Below, one piece after another: positions 1 to 6,653 of a stretch of DNA of 13,276 bases (positions within the stretch are counted from its first letter, which is position 1; each line of letters opens with the position of its first letter). Origin of the DNA: an uncultured Lachnospiraceae bacterium (GTDB lineage: Bacteria > Bacillota > Clostridia > Lachnospirales > Lachnospiraceae); the NCBI GenBank assembly GCA_934351765.1, contig CAKRJM010000038.1:1-13276 (forward strand). Reading direction: 5' to 3'. The translations under genes and the position numbers were made by a program. Under the pieces are notes generated by a model, which did not search any database, had not been told where the DNA came from, and saw only the letters and a list, made by a program, of their open reading frames with translations.

Positions 1-241
1 CACCCAGGCCAGCCAACCGGCACATTCTCCAGTTGCCTCTGTCTGGCCTGGGCAGTGGATCCGCGAGAAAGGAACATTACCAGCCGGAGGCGTGCATATT
101 GCTGTGCAGGGGACGTCCCGAGCCCCGGCACTTCCTGAGACCAAGCATCAGCGCCGGACGAAGGTTATGTGCCGCTGGCCGCGAGGTATAAGCGGGAGCG
201 GTCTCCCGGAGCAGCAGTGTGCCGCGAAGGCGTGAAAGAAG
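1..241. other. Left-end region with no recognised gene; several GC-rich inverted repeats
   Basis: No protein family is recognisable on either strand. Three inverted repeats are visible: a perfect 10-bp pair CCCAGGCCAG (3-12) with CTGGCCTGGG (43-52), with a smaller CAAC/GTTG pair (14-17, 32-35) in its loop; an interrupted stem GTGC-A-GGGG (104-112) with CCCC-G-GCAC (123-131); and a 6-bp stem CGGGAG (193-198) with CTCCCG (203-208) closed by a 4-base loop. None is followed by a T-run, so none looks like an intrinsic terminator. On the + strand the three frames stay open from the window edge to TGA 136-138, TAA near 189 and TGA 233-235, which GC-rich noncoding DNA can also do; the translations look like no known family. 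It may be the tail of an unseen upstream gene, a structured RNA or a decayed gene. I cannot decide between these. Confidence 0.4.
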
Positions 242-269
242 TGAAAGGAACGGAAAATCTGCTCAGGAC

Positions 270-298
270 TTGCACAGGAACTTTAAATCTGATAAAAT
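270..298 (+). promoter_or_regulatory. Sigma-A-type promoter for proB
   Basis: TTGCAC at 270-275 (5 of 6 to the -35 consensus TTGACA by position, with C for A offset) is followed by exactly 17 bases and then TAAAAT at 293-298 (5 of 6 to TATAAT). The spacer is AT-rich near the -10 box. A transcript would begin near 304-306 and leave a leader of about 36 bases before the proB ATG at 342, with room for its ribosome binding site. It is the best promoter I see in the window and may drive much of the downstream gene block. It is seen by eye only. Confidence 0.6.
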
Positions 299-328
299 AG
301 CAGGAGTTTCGGGCGAATTTTTGTGCAG

Positions 329-334
329 AAAGGA
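329..334 (+). promoter_or_regulatory. Ribosome binding site fixing the proB start
   Basis: AAAGGA at 329-334 sits 7 bases before ATG 342. The longer in-frame alternative, GTG 219, lies upstream of the likely promoter and adds a basic stretch that other ProB proteins lack, so ATG 342 is preferred. Confidence 0.6.
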
Positions 335-341
335 TCAAAAG

Positions 342-1184
342 ATGGACAGAAAAGCAAGACTTTCGGGAAAGAACCGGGTGGTGATCAAGATCGGTTCTTC
401 TTCTCTGACCCATAAGTATACCGGATATCTGAACTTGAGCAAGGTGGAAAGGCTGGCGAGGATCCTGACAGATCTTCAGAACCAGGGCATGGAGGTGGTT
501 TTAGTAAGCTCAGGCGCCGGAGCCGTTGGCCGGAAGACCATGGGCTATATGGAACGGCCGGGCAGCCTTCCGGAAAAGCAGGCGCTGGCAGCCATCGGCC
601 AGGCAAAGCTGATGATGACTTATCAGAAGCTGTTTTCCGAATATAATCAGGTGGTAGCACAGATCCTGATGACAAAAACTACCATGCTCAACGAGGATTC
701 CCGGATGAATGCAAAGAATACCTTCGATGAGCTTTTAAAAATGGGTGTGATCCCCATCGTGAATGAAAATGACACGGTGGCGACCCATGAGATCGAATTC
801 GGTGATAATGACCGGCTTTCCGCGATTGTAGCGGCGGTGATCCAGGCAGATCTTCTGATTCTCCTTTCTGATATTGACGGGCTTTATGAGGATGATCCGA
901 AAACCAATCCCGATGCGGCCTTTGTAAGCGAGGTGACCGAGATCAACGATGATCTGGTGGAAATGGGAAAGGATACCTCCGGAAGCAATGTGGGAACCGG
1001 CGGTATGTCGGCGAAGATCGTAGCGGCACGTATGGCCACAGATGCCGGGATCGACATGGTCATCACCAATGGTGATGATGTGGAAAATATTTACCGGGTA
1101 CTGGACGGAGATCCTATTGGGACGCTGTTCCTGGCCCATAAAAATAAAAATTTTAATCTGATGGAATATCTGACTGCATATTAA
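342..1184 (+). CDS. proB: Glutamate 5-kinase (gamma-glutamyl kinase), short form without PUA domain
   Basis: Cytosolic enzyme that phosphorylates L-glutamate with ATP to gamma-glutamyl phosphate, the first and normally proline-inhibited step of proline synthesis; ProA (2983-4239) takes the product. The 280-residue protein is a complete amino-acid-kinase fold: KIGSS near residue 16, VSSGAGAVG at 55-63 (many homologues have VSSGAIAAG), AAIGQ, NENDT at 141-145, FGDND at 153-157, the SDIDGLY segment, and GTGGMSAK near the nucleotide site. It ends soon after this domain, whereas E. coli and B. subtilis ProB continue to roughly 365 residues with a C-terminal PUA domain; PUA-less forms are known. 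Start at ATG 342 is supported by AAAGGA 7 bases upstream. It is first in the block, 14 bases before the patatin gene. Identification is firm; the effect of lacking PUA on feedback control is not readable here. Confidence 0.95.
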   Translation: MDRKARLSGKNRVVIKIGSSSLTHKYTGYLNLSKVERLARILTDLQNQGMEVVLVSSGAGAVGRKTMGYMERPGSLPEKQALAAIGQAKLMMTYQKLFSEYNQVVAQILMTKTTMLNEDSRMNAKNTFDELLKMGVIPIVNENDTVATHEIEFGDNDRLSAIVAAVIQADLLILLSDIDGLYEDDPKTNPDAAFVSEVTEINDDLVEMGKDTSGSNVGTGGMSAKIVAARMATDAGIDMVITNGDDVENIYRVLDGDPIGTLFLAHKNKNFNLMEYLTAY

Positions 1185-1198
1185 AAGAAGGTGGAAGC

Positions 1199-1624
1199 AT
1201 GAAAAAATCATGTCTGGTACTGGAGGGCGGAGCCACCAGAGGCGTGTTTACCGCCGGAGCGCTGGATTATCTCATGGAACAGAAGCTGTATCTTCCCCAT
1301 GTGATCGGTGTATCGGCAGGCTCCTGCAATGCCATTGATTATGCGTCCATGCAGCCCGGGAGGACGAAAGACTGTATGATCCCCCGACGGAAGGAGGATC
1401 AGTATCTGGGACTTCGCAGTATGCTCCGGACAAAGACGCTGTTCGATATGGATTTGATTTTTGAAACCTATCCGAAGGAAACCTATCCCTTTGATTTTGA
1501 AACCTACCGGACATCGCCGGTGGGCTGTGAAATGACCGTTACCAACTGTCTGACGGGAAAGGCCGAATACCTGGATAACCGGGAGGATCTGGAAGCGGTA
1601 TTGAAGATCTGCCGGGCGTCCTGA
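1199..1624 (+). CDS. N-terminal part of split patatin-like protein
   Basis: This 141-residue open frame is what would be translated if TGA 1622 is a real stop. It contains the glycine-rich oxyanion loop (residues 9-15) and nucleophile Ser39 in GVSAG, but lacks the catalytic Asp and the C-terminal part of the fold. It is preceded by a good ribosome binding site (AAGGTGG, 1188-1194), so it should be made, probably as an unstable or inactive fragment. Confidence 0.6.
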   Translation: MKKSCLVLEGGATRGVFTAGALDYLMEQKLYLPHVIGVSAGSCNAIDYASMQPGRTKDCMIPRRKEDQYLGLRSMLRTKTLFDMDLIFETYPKETYPFDFETYRTSPVGCEMTVTNCLTGKAEYLDNREDLEAVLKICRAS

Positions 1625-1627
1625 AGC

Positions 1628-2047
1628 ATGCCGGTGGTATCAAGGATGGTGGAGATCGACGGCGTGCCGTATCTGGACGGCGGTGTGGCGGATTCCGTTC
1701 CTGTGGCACATGCGCTTCGGGAGGGCTATAAAAAGTGTGTGGTGATCCTGACAAGAAACGCAGGCTACCGGAAAAAGCGTTCAAAGAAGGCCGTGGGAAT
1801 TTACCGGACGGTTTATGAGAAGTATCCGGAGCTGGTAAAGGCCTTATATCTGCGTCCGGTGGTCTATAATCATACCATGGAGCTCATCGAGCGTCTGGAA
1901 GCGGAGGGACATCTGTTTGTACTTCGTCCGGAGATGCCGGTAGTATCACGGACGGAGCAGGATACAGAGGCGCTGACGGCATTTTATGACCATGGCTATG
2001 AGCAGATGAAGAGCCATTATGAGGCCCTGTGCCGGTATCTGGAATGA
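1628..2047 (+). CDS. C-terminal part of split patatin-like protein
   Basis: This 139-codon frame begins at ATG 1628, three bases after the TGA and in the same frame, and holds the catalytic-Asp motif DGG (1676-1684) and the rest of the patatin fold. No clear Shine-Dalgarno sequence precedes the ATG, so expression would need re-initiation by ribosomes stopping at 1622-1624 or stop readthrough. In intact relatives this ATG codes for an internal Met, not a start. It is probably not an independent gene. Confidence 0.4.
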   Translation: MPVVSRMVEIDGVPYLDGGVADSVPVAHALREGYKKCVVILTRNAGYRKKRSKKAVGIYRTVYEKYPELVKALYLRPVVYNHTMELIERLEAEGHLFVLRPEMPVVSRTEQDTEALTAFYDHGYEQMKSHYEALCRYLE

Positions 2048-2120
2048 TAAAAAGCTTCAGGAATGCGGGAAGTCTGCCTGTGCGGGCGTTTCCGCCGCCA
2101 GCAGCAAAAAACGGAAATAC

Positions 2121-2127
2121 GGAGGAA
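2121..2127 (+). promoter_or_regulatory. Ribosome binding site fixing the DUF896 start
   Basis: GGAGGAA at 2121-2127 lies 5 bases before ATG 2133. The frame is open further upstream to ATG 2019, inside the end of the patatin gene, but that extension resembles no DUF896 protein and has no such site. Confidence 0.75.
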
Positions 2128-2132
2128 TTTTC

Positions 2133-2360
2133 ATGACGGATGAGAAGATCAAGCGGATCAATGAATTATATCATAAATCAAAAAAGGAAGGACTGACACC
2201 GGAGGAGATCAAAGAGCAGGCCGATCTGCGCCGGGAGTATATTGCTTCCGTACGGAAAAATCTGACCAGCTCCCTTCGAAATGTGAGTCTTCTGGAGCCT
2301 GACGGCTCGGTAACGGATCTTGGAAAGATCATTGACGCAAAGGAAAAGCGCGGAAATTAG
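2133..2360 (+). CDS. DUF896 family protein (YnzC/UPF0291-like)
   Basis: A 75-residue cytosolic protein of the DUF896 family, close to the roughly 77 residues of B. subtilis YnzC. The signature is visible: KIKRINELYHKSK near the N-terminus, GLTPEEIKEQ, then LRREYI followed by a basic, Asn/Leu-rich stretch. YnzC folds as a small helical hairpin and its gene sits beside SOS genes yneA-yneB in B. subtilis, but the molecular function is unknown, and nothing here reveals it. The C-terminal tail (EPDGSVTDLGKIIDAKEKR) is charged and probably flexible. It lies about 85 bases after the patatin stop, the largest gap in the block, and 58 bases before the cyclo-ligase. Family assignment is confident. Confidence 0.9.
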   Translation: MTDEKIKRINELYHKSKKEGLTPEEIKEQADLRREYIASVRKNLTSSLRNVSLLEPDGSVTDLGKIIDAKEKRGN

Positions 2361-2407
2361 AATGCAGACAGAGGAAAAGCGCAGCAAATAAATTCAGGTA
2401 ATGGTGC

Positions 2408-2412
2408 GGAGG
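2408..2412 (+). promoter_or_regulatory. Ribosome binding site fixing the cyclo-ligase start
   Basis: GGAGG at 2408-2412 is 6 bases before ATG 2419. An earlier in-frame ATG at 2401 would put this site inside the coding sequence and has no comparable site of its own, so 2419 is preferred. Confidence 0.7.
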
Positions 2413-2418
2413 CAGATC

Positions 2419-2970
2419 ATGACAAAAAAGGAGATCCGGAGGGAAAGCAAGGAACGCCGGAAAGCACTGGGAGAGACTCAGGAGATCGAAAAAAGCGAAC
2501 AGATCCGGAAATGGGTGGCTTCGCTTCCGGAATATCAGGCGGCAAAGACGGTTTACTGCTATGTGGATTATAACCATGAGGTTCATACCTGGCCCATCAT
2601 GAAGCAGGCACTGGCGGACGGAAAACAGGTGGCCGTCCCGCGGGTGGAGGGCAAGGAGATGGTATTTTGCTATATCACCGGGGAAATGGATCTGGAGTCC
2701 GGATATTCCGGGATTCTGGAGCCCAAAGTGGGGCTTCCCATTGCTGAGGAGGAGAATGCGTTTTTTATCATGCCCGGGGTAGCTTTTGACAAAGAGCATC
2801 ACCGGATCGGCTACGGAGGCGGCTTTTATGACCGGTATCTGGAGAAATGGCCGAAGCTTAAGACTGCGGCTGTTGCCTTTTCCTGCCAGCTGTTTGAAGC
2901 CGTACCCTTTGAAGCGTTTGACATTTTGCCGCAGATCCTTGTGACGGAAAATGGGATCAGCAGGCTGTAA
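2419..2970 (+). CDS. fau: 5-formyltetrahydrofolate cyclo-ligase (MTHFS family)
   Basis: Cytosolic enzyme converting 5-formyltetrahydrofolate plus ATP to 5,10-methenyltetrahydrofolate, returning a stored or inhibitory folate to the one-carbon pool. The 183-residue length fits the family (about 180-200). Visible features are a basic N-terminal helix (TKKEIRRESKERRKAL), the EVHTWPI segment of the folate/ATP site, PRVEGKEM, and the strongly conserved GYGGGFYDR loop (residues 131-139) that binds nucleotide and metal. The start at ATG 2419 is set by GGAGG 6 bases upstream. Its stop is followed directly by the proA ribosome binding site, so the two genes are almost certainly co-transcribed. I know of no pathway link to proline synthesis, so the pairing looks like operon packing. 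B. subtilis calls the homologue yqgN; E. coli ygfA/fau. Confidence 0.93.
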   Translation: MTKKEIRRESKERRKALGETQEIEKSEQIRKWVASLPEYQAAKTVYCYVDYNHEVHTWPIMKQALADGKQVAVPRVEGKEMVFCYITGEMDLESGYSGILEPKVGLPIAEEENAFFIMPGVAFDKEHHRIGYGGGFYDRYLEKWPKLKTAAVAFSCQLFEAVPFEAFDILPQILVTENGISRL

Positions 2971-2982
2971 GGAGGCAGAGCG

Positions 2983-4239
2983 ATGGAGTTACTGGAACAG
3001 ATGGAGGATATGGGAAGGCGGGCGAAGGAGGCTTCGTATCTTCTCGGACGCCTTGGCACAGAAGAAAAAAATCAGGGACTTCTGGCAGCGGCAGACGGAC
3101 TTCTGGCACATACAGAATCCATTCTGGCAGCCAATGCTCTTGATATGGAGAACGGCCGGAAGCGCGGCATGCATCAGGGGCTTTTAGACAGGCTTGCGCT
3201 TAATGAAGCGCGGATCGAGGCCATGGCCGAGGGATTAAAGCAGATCGTAACCCTGGAGGATCCCATCGGGGAAGTCCTTTCTATGAAAAAGAGGCCCAAC
3301 GGGCTTCTCATCGGAGAAAAGCGGGTGCCCATGGGGGTGATCGGAATCATTTATGAATCCAGGCCAAACGTGACAGCAGATGCCTTCGGCTTATGCTTCA
3401 AGGCGGGAAATGCGGTGATCTTAAAGGGCGGAAGCGATGCGATCCATTCCAACACGGAGATCGCTCTGGTTCTGCGAAAGGCACTGGCAGCCTGCGGACT
3501 GCCGGAGGATGCCATTCAGCTGGTGGAGAGCACCGACCGGGCGGCAGCCAAAGCCCTGATGACCATGAATAAATGGATCGATGTGCTGATCCCCAGAGGC
3601 GGTGCGGGACTGATCCGTACCGTAGTGGAAAACAGTACGGTACCGGTCATTGAAACAGGAACCGGAAACTGCCATATTTTTGTGGATGAAAGTGCCGACA
3701 TCGACATGGCCGTGGATATTATTTTCAATGCAAAGACCCAGCGGATCGGCGTGTGCAATGCCTGTGAATCGCTGCTGATCCATAAAGGAATCTCCGAGGC
3801 ACTGTGGCCCCGCTTAAAAGCAAGGCTTCAGGAAAAGCAGGTGGAGATCCGCGGGGATGAGACGGTCTGCTCGCTGGTATCGGAAGCCGTTCCGGCCACG
3901 GAGGCAGACTGGGGAACCGAATATCTGGATTATATTTTATCGGCCAAGACGGTGGAGACTGTGGATGAGGCCATTACCCACATCAACCGCTATAATACCG
4001 GCCATTCCGAGGCTATTATCACAACGAATTACGACAATGCCCAGAAGTTTTTGGATCAGGTGGATGCGGCGGCGGTCTATGTCAATGCTTCGACCAGATT
4101 TACCGATGGCTTTGAGTTCGGCTTTGGCGCAGAGATCGGGATCAGTACCCAGAAGCTCCATGCCAGAGGTCCCATGGGCTTAAAAGCACTTACCAGCACG
4201 AAATACATCATATACGGGAACGGACAGGTGCGCCCGTAG
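2983..4239 (+). CDS. proA: Glutamate-5-semialdehyde dehydrogenase (gamma-glutamyl phosphate reductase)
   Basis: Second enzyme of proline synthesis: NADPH-dependent reduction of gamma-glutamyl phosphate, made by ProB, to glutamate-5-semialdehyde, which cyclises to pyrroline-5-carboxylate for ProC. The 418-residue protein has the usual family length. It shows [20 protein letters not shown], the ILKGGSDA loop, IPRGGAGLI, the ETGTGNCH segment, catalytic Cys258 in GVCNAC, and near the C-terminus [19 protein letters not shown] and [15 protein letters not shown] at 2971-2975, directly after the cyclo-ligase stop and 7 bases from ATG 2983, fixes the start. ProB is more than 1.7 kb upstream instead of adjacent. 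No proC is present in the window. No frameshift or missing residue seen. Confidence 0.97.
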   Translation: MELLEQMEDMGRRAKEASYLLGRLGTEEKNQGLLAAADGLLAHTESILAANALDMENGRKRGMHQGLLDRLALNEARIEAMAEGLKQIVTLEDPIGEVLSMKKRPNGLLIGEKRVPMGVIGIIYESRPNVTADAFGLCFKAGNAVILKGGSDAIHSNTEIALVLRKALAACGLPEDAIQLVESTDRAAAKALMTMNKWIDVLIPRGGAGLIRTVVENSTVPVIETGTGNCHIFVDESADIDMAVDIIFNAKTQRIGVCNACESLLIHKGISEALWPRLKARLQEKQVEIRGDETVCSLVSEAVPATEADWGTEYLDYILSAKTVETVDEAITHINRYNTGHSEAIITTNYDNAQKFLDQVDAAAVYVNASTRFTDGFEFGFGAEIGISTQKLHARGPMGLKALTSTKYIIYGNGQVRP

Positions 4240-4245
4240 CGGCGC
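4230..4245 (+). other. Small hairpin spanning the proA stop codon
   Basis: GCGCC (4230-4234) pairs with GGCGC (4241-4245) around a 6-base loop containing the proA TAG. There is no T-run after it, so it is not an intrinsic terminator. It could affect mRNA processing or simply be chance in GC-rich sequence. Confidence 0.25.
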
Positions 4246-4256
4246 GGGACCGATCC

Positions 4257-4264
4257 AGGAAGGA
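4257..4264 (+). promoter_or_regulatory. Ribosome binding site for miaB (GTG start)
   Basis: AGGAAGGA at 4257-4264 is 10 bases before GTG 4275, slightly long but the only good site. The next in-frame ATG (4338) has no comparable site upstream, so the GTG is chosen. Confidence 0.5.
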
Positions 4265-4274
4265 ATATCATTCA

Positions 4275-5705
4275 GTGGAATTTGAAAACAGTGCAACTGC
4301 GGCACCGGAGAGCGAGCCGGAGCGCCAGCAGTATTTTATGGAACAATTAAAGAAGCTTGTGGCAGAGCGGGAGAGCCGGGCCGGACGGAAGCTGACAGCC
4401 TGTATCCAGACCTTCGGCTGCCAGATGAATGCCAAGGATTCGGAAAAGCTGCTCGGGATCCTGGAGGCAGCAGGCTTTCAGGCAGCGGAGTCGGAGGAGT
4501 CCGATTTTGTGCTCTATAACACCTGTACGGTGCGTGACAATGCCAACCAGCGTGTTTACGGCCGCCTCGGCTATTTAAACAGCTTAAAGAAAAAGAATCC
4601 GAAGATGATCATTGCCCTCTGCGGCTGCATGATGCAGGAGCCGACGGTGGTAGAGAAGATCAAAAAGAGCTACCGCTTTGTGGATCTGATCTTCGGGACC
4701 CACAACATCTATAAGCTGGCGGAGCTTCTGTATCTTCAGATGACCGAACAGAAGATGGTGGTGGACATCTGGAAGGATACTGACAAAATCGTGGAGGAGC
4801 TGCCTGCAGAGCGGAAGTATTCCTTTAAGTCCGGCGTCAATATCATGTACGGCTGCAATAATTTCTGCAGTTACTGTATCGTTCCTTATGTTCGCGGACG
4901 GGAGCGGAGCCGGAAGCCGGAGGATATCGTAAAAGAGGTGGAGGCACTGGTCGCAGACGGTGTATGCGAGGTCATGCTTCTCGGCCAGAATGTCAATTCC
5001 TACGGAAAGACCCTGGAGGAGCCCATCACCTTTGCGGAGCTTTTACGGCGGGTGGCAGCTGTAGAGGGGCTGGAGCGGATCCGTTTTATGACATCCCATC
5101 CGAAGGATCTTTCCGATGAGTTGATCGAAGTCATGCGAGACTGTCCGAAGATCTGCAGACATCTCCATCTTCCGGTCCAGTCAGGAAGCTCACGGATCTT
5201 AAAGAAGATGAACCGGGTCTACAATAAGGAGCAGTATCTGGCACTGGCAAAGAAGATCCAGACAGAAATTCCGGATCTGTCCCTGACAACGGATATCATT
5301 GTGGGCTTCCCCGGTGAGACCGAGGAGGATTTCCAGGAGACACTGGATGTGGTGCGCCAGGTGCGCTACGACAGTGCATTTACCTTTATTTATTCCAAGC
5401 GGACGGGGACGCCTGCTGCTGCCATGGAGGATCAGATTCCTTACGATGTGGCACAGGAGCGGCTTTCCAGGCTGTTAAAGGAAGTACAGAAGATTTCCGC
5501 CGAGCGCTGCGGCAAGGATGTGGGAACGGTCATGACGGCTCTTGTAGAAGGGATCGACGACCATGATCCAACCCATGTGACCGGACGGCTCAGCAACAAT
5601 ATCATGGTGCATTTTCCGGGGGATGCTTCCGAGATCGGGAAGATCCTTCCGGTTGAGCTTACAGAATCCAGGGGCTTTTATTATATGGGGAAACGGGTGG
5701 AATAG
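4275..5705 (+). CDS. miaB: tRNA-2-methylthio-N6-dimethylallyladenosine synthase
   Basis: Radical-SAM methylthiotransferase that converts i6A37 to ms2i6A37 in tRNAs reading UNN codons, steadying codon-anticodon pairing; its substrate is made by MiaA (11325-12269). The 476-residue protein has the full three-part layout. The N-terminal methylthiotransferase domain carries Cys49 (FGCQMN), Cys84 (NTCTVR) and Cys118 (CGCMM), which hold the auxiliary Fe-S cluster. The radical-SAM core has Cys194, Cys198 and Cys201 in GCNNFCSYC, followed by VPYVRGRERSR, and further on TSHPKDL, LPVQSGS and DIIVGFPGE. A TRAM-like RNA-binding domain occupies roughly the last 65 residues. About 38 residues precede the first domain, as in other Firmicutes. 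The start is a GTG, so the exact N-terminus is less certain than the rest. It is more likely MiaB than MtaB or RimO because of the motif set and the mutSL-miaA context. Confidence 0.95.
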   Translation: MEFENSATAAPESEPERQQYFMEQLKKLVAERESRAGRKLTACIQTFGCQMNAKDSEKLLGILEAAGFQAAESEESDFVLYNTCTVRDNANQRVYGRLGYLNSLKKKNPKMIIALCGCMMQEPTVVEKIKKSYRFVDLIFGTHNIYKLAELLYLQMTEQKMVVDIWKDTDKIVEELPAERKYSFKSGVNIMYGCNNFCSYCIVPYVRGRERSRKPEDIVKEVEALVADGVCEVMLLGQNVNSYGKTLEEPITFAELLRRVAAVEGLERIRFMTSHPKDLSDELIEVMRDCPKICRHLHLPVQSGSSRILKKMNRVYNKEQYLALAKKIQTEIPDLSLTTDIIVGFPGETEEDFQETLDVVRQVRYDSAFTFIYSKRTGTPAAAMEDQIPYDVAQERLSRLLKEVQKISAERCGKDVGTVMTALVEGIDDHDPTHVTGRLSNNIMVHFPGDASEIGKILPVELTESRGFYYMGKRVE

Positions 5706-5708
5706 CGT

Positions 5709-6653
5709 ATGAACGTATGGCTGAAGGAACAGGTACAGAATCGGAAACAGGCAGGGCTTCTGGCCCTGTTTCTGGTGATCCTTGCGGGCGGAATTATCAC
5801 ATTATGTCTGACAGGAGCCTCCGATGCCCGTTTGTTCGGCCGTATGCGTGTCGTGCAGACAAAAGCCGGAGCTTCTGAAGAGATACCGACAGCTGCCGGT
5901 CCGATGCAGACAGAAGCGCAAAGCCTGTCCGGAAAGCTTTCCTATGAACAATTCCGGTCCGGGGAGCTTCGGTACTGCGGTTATCTGGGACGGCTGAATA
6001 TCCATGCCGCTCCGGACGAAACGACGGAAATTCTCGGCCATCTGGTTTATAAAGATCCGGTGCAGGCTTTTTTCCAGGAGCAGAATGGTTATGTAAAGAT
6101 CTGTGTCACCAGAACGGACGGAGCCCTGGAGGGATACTGTCTGAAGGAAGAGCTGACACCGGAGGAGCCGTCTGACGGACGGATTTTTCTGAATGTGCCG
6201 GATTATAAGCAGTATGATCCCAGATGGGGCGGACTGTCTCTCGGCGGAAGCTATGAGACCATTGAGAGCGCCGGCTGTACCACTACCTGCCTTGCCATGG
6301 CCTATACCTATCTGGAGGGACAGGAGACAACTCCGGATGCCATGATGGAACGGCTCTGGTATAACGAGCAGGGGATGCTGGGATTTCCGAAGATCTATAC
6401 CCGTTATGACGGCGGCGATTATCTGGATGTGATCCTGCAGAAGCTGCAGGCAGGGATTCCCGTCTTAGTCGGCGGGAAAAACAGAAATGGCGGCCAGCAC
6501 TGGGTTCTTGCTGTGGGCTATCAGGGAGATGGTTCCCAGTTAAATACCGGTGATTTTCTGATCAATGATCCCAATTCATCGGAACGGCCGACCCTGGCGG
6601 AGTTTTTCGCGGATTATCCGCAGTTTAACAAGATCGCATATAAGGAGAGCTGA
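5709..6653 (+). CDS. Membrane-anchored SH3b and C39-like cysteine peptidase family protein
   Basis: A 314-residue protein I place in the Peptidase_C39_2 (papain-like) group by motif. Residues about 14-36 are a hydrophobic segment after a basic start (KEQVQNRKQ), predicting an N-in anchor with the rest outside the membrane; the Cys in ITLCLTG is not a lipobox because Leu precedes it. Residues about 85-150 resemble a bacterial SH3 domain (LNIHAAPDETTEILGHL). The catalytic region starts at NVPDYKQYDPRWG; Cys190 in AGCTTTC, His264 in GQHWVLAVGY and Asn286/Asp287 in FLINDPN are the likely catalytic set. Substrate and role are unknown: peptidoglycan cross-bridges or a surface peptide are possible. 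It starts 3 bases after the miaB stop and its TGA overlaps the mutS ATG by one base, so it is tightly coupled to both, though nothing suggests a repair function. Confidence 0.8.
   Translation: MNVWLKEQVQNRKQAGLLALFLVILAGGIITLCLTGASDARLFGRMRVVQTKAGASEEIPTAAGPMQTEAQSLSGKLSYEQFRSGELRYCGYLGRLNIHAAPDETTEILGHLVYKDPVQAFFQEQNGYVKICVTRTDGALEGYCLKEELTPEEPSDGRIFLNVPDYKQYDPRWGGLSLGGSYETIESAGCTTTCLAMAYTYLEGQETTPDAMMERLWYNEQGMLGFPKIYTRYDGGDYLDVILQKLQAGIPVLVGGKNRNGGQHWVLAVGYQGDGSQLNTGDFLINDPNSSERPTLAEFFADYPQFNKIAYKES

Larger units (their letters stand above)
1199..2047 (+). pseudogene. Patatin-like phospholipase (YjjU-like), interrupted by one in-frame TGA
   Basis: Read through, this frame gives a 282-codon patatin-family protein, a group of serine lipid acyl hydrolases with a Ser-Asp dyad. 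The oxyanion-hole loop is EGGATRG (residues 9-15), the nucleophile elbow is GVSAG with Ser39, and the Asp lies in DGG (codon 160). Codon 142, at 1622-1624, is TGA, between ...ICRAS and SMPVVS. Reading frame and homology-like sequence continue on both sides, so this is a nonsense change, not a frameshift. One base change would give TCA (Ser), GGA (Gly), TGC or TGT (Cys). The stop separates Ser39 from Asp160, so neither half alone should be an active enzyme. Start ATG 1199 has AAGGTGG 4 bases upstream. The rest of the gene looks undecayed, suggesting a recent mutation, a base-calling error or, less likely, recoding. The substrate is unknown. Confidence 0.8.

Noticed and set aside
193..208. Hairpin CGGGAG/CTCCCG as a transcription terminator
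   Set aside because: No T-run follows on either strand, so it does not fit an intrinsic terminator.
219..341. N-terminal extension of ProB from GTG 219
   Set aside because: The stretch spans the likely promoter, gives a basic sequence foreign to ProB, and ATG 342 has a good ribosome binding site.
735..1211. 158-codon minus-strand frame opposite proB
   Set aside because: Antisense to firmly identified ProB, with low-complexity His/Ile-rich translation and no family likeness.
1622..1666. Selenocysteine insertion signal after TGA 1622
   Set aside because: Only weak pairings such as GCCG/CGGC (about 1630-1666) can be drawn, with no clear stem and GU-containing apical loop; a nonsense mutation is simpler.
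2088..2105. Terminator between the patatin gene and DUF896
   Set aside because: A 4-bp stem (GGCG/CGCC) is present but is followed by A-rich sequence, not T, and is too weak.
2329..2802. 157-codon minus-strand frame opposite the cyclo-ligase
   Set aside because: Antisense to conserved motifs of the cyclo-ligase and crosses the gene junction; no supporting signal.
5751..5820. Lipoprotein signal in the peptidase N-terminus
   Set aside because: The only Cys near the hydrophobic segment is preceded by Leu, not Gly, Ala or Ser, so a plain membrane anchor fits better.
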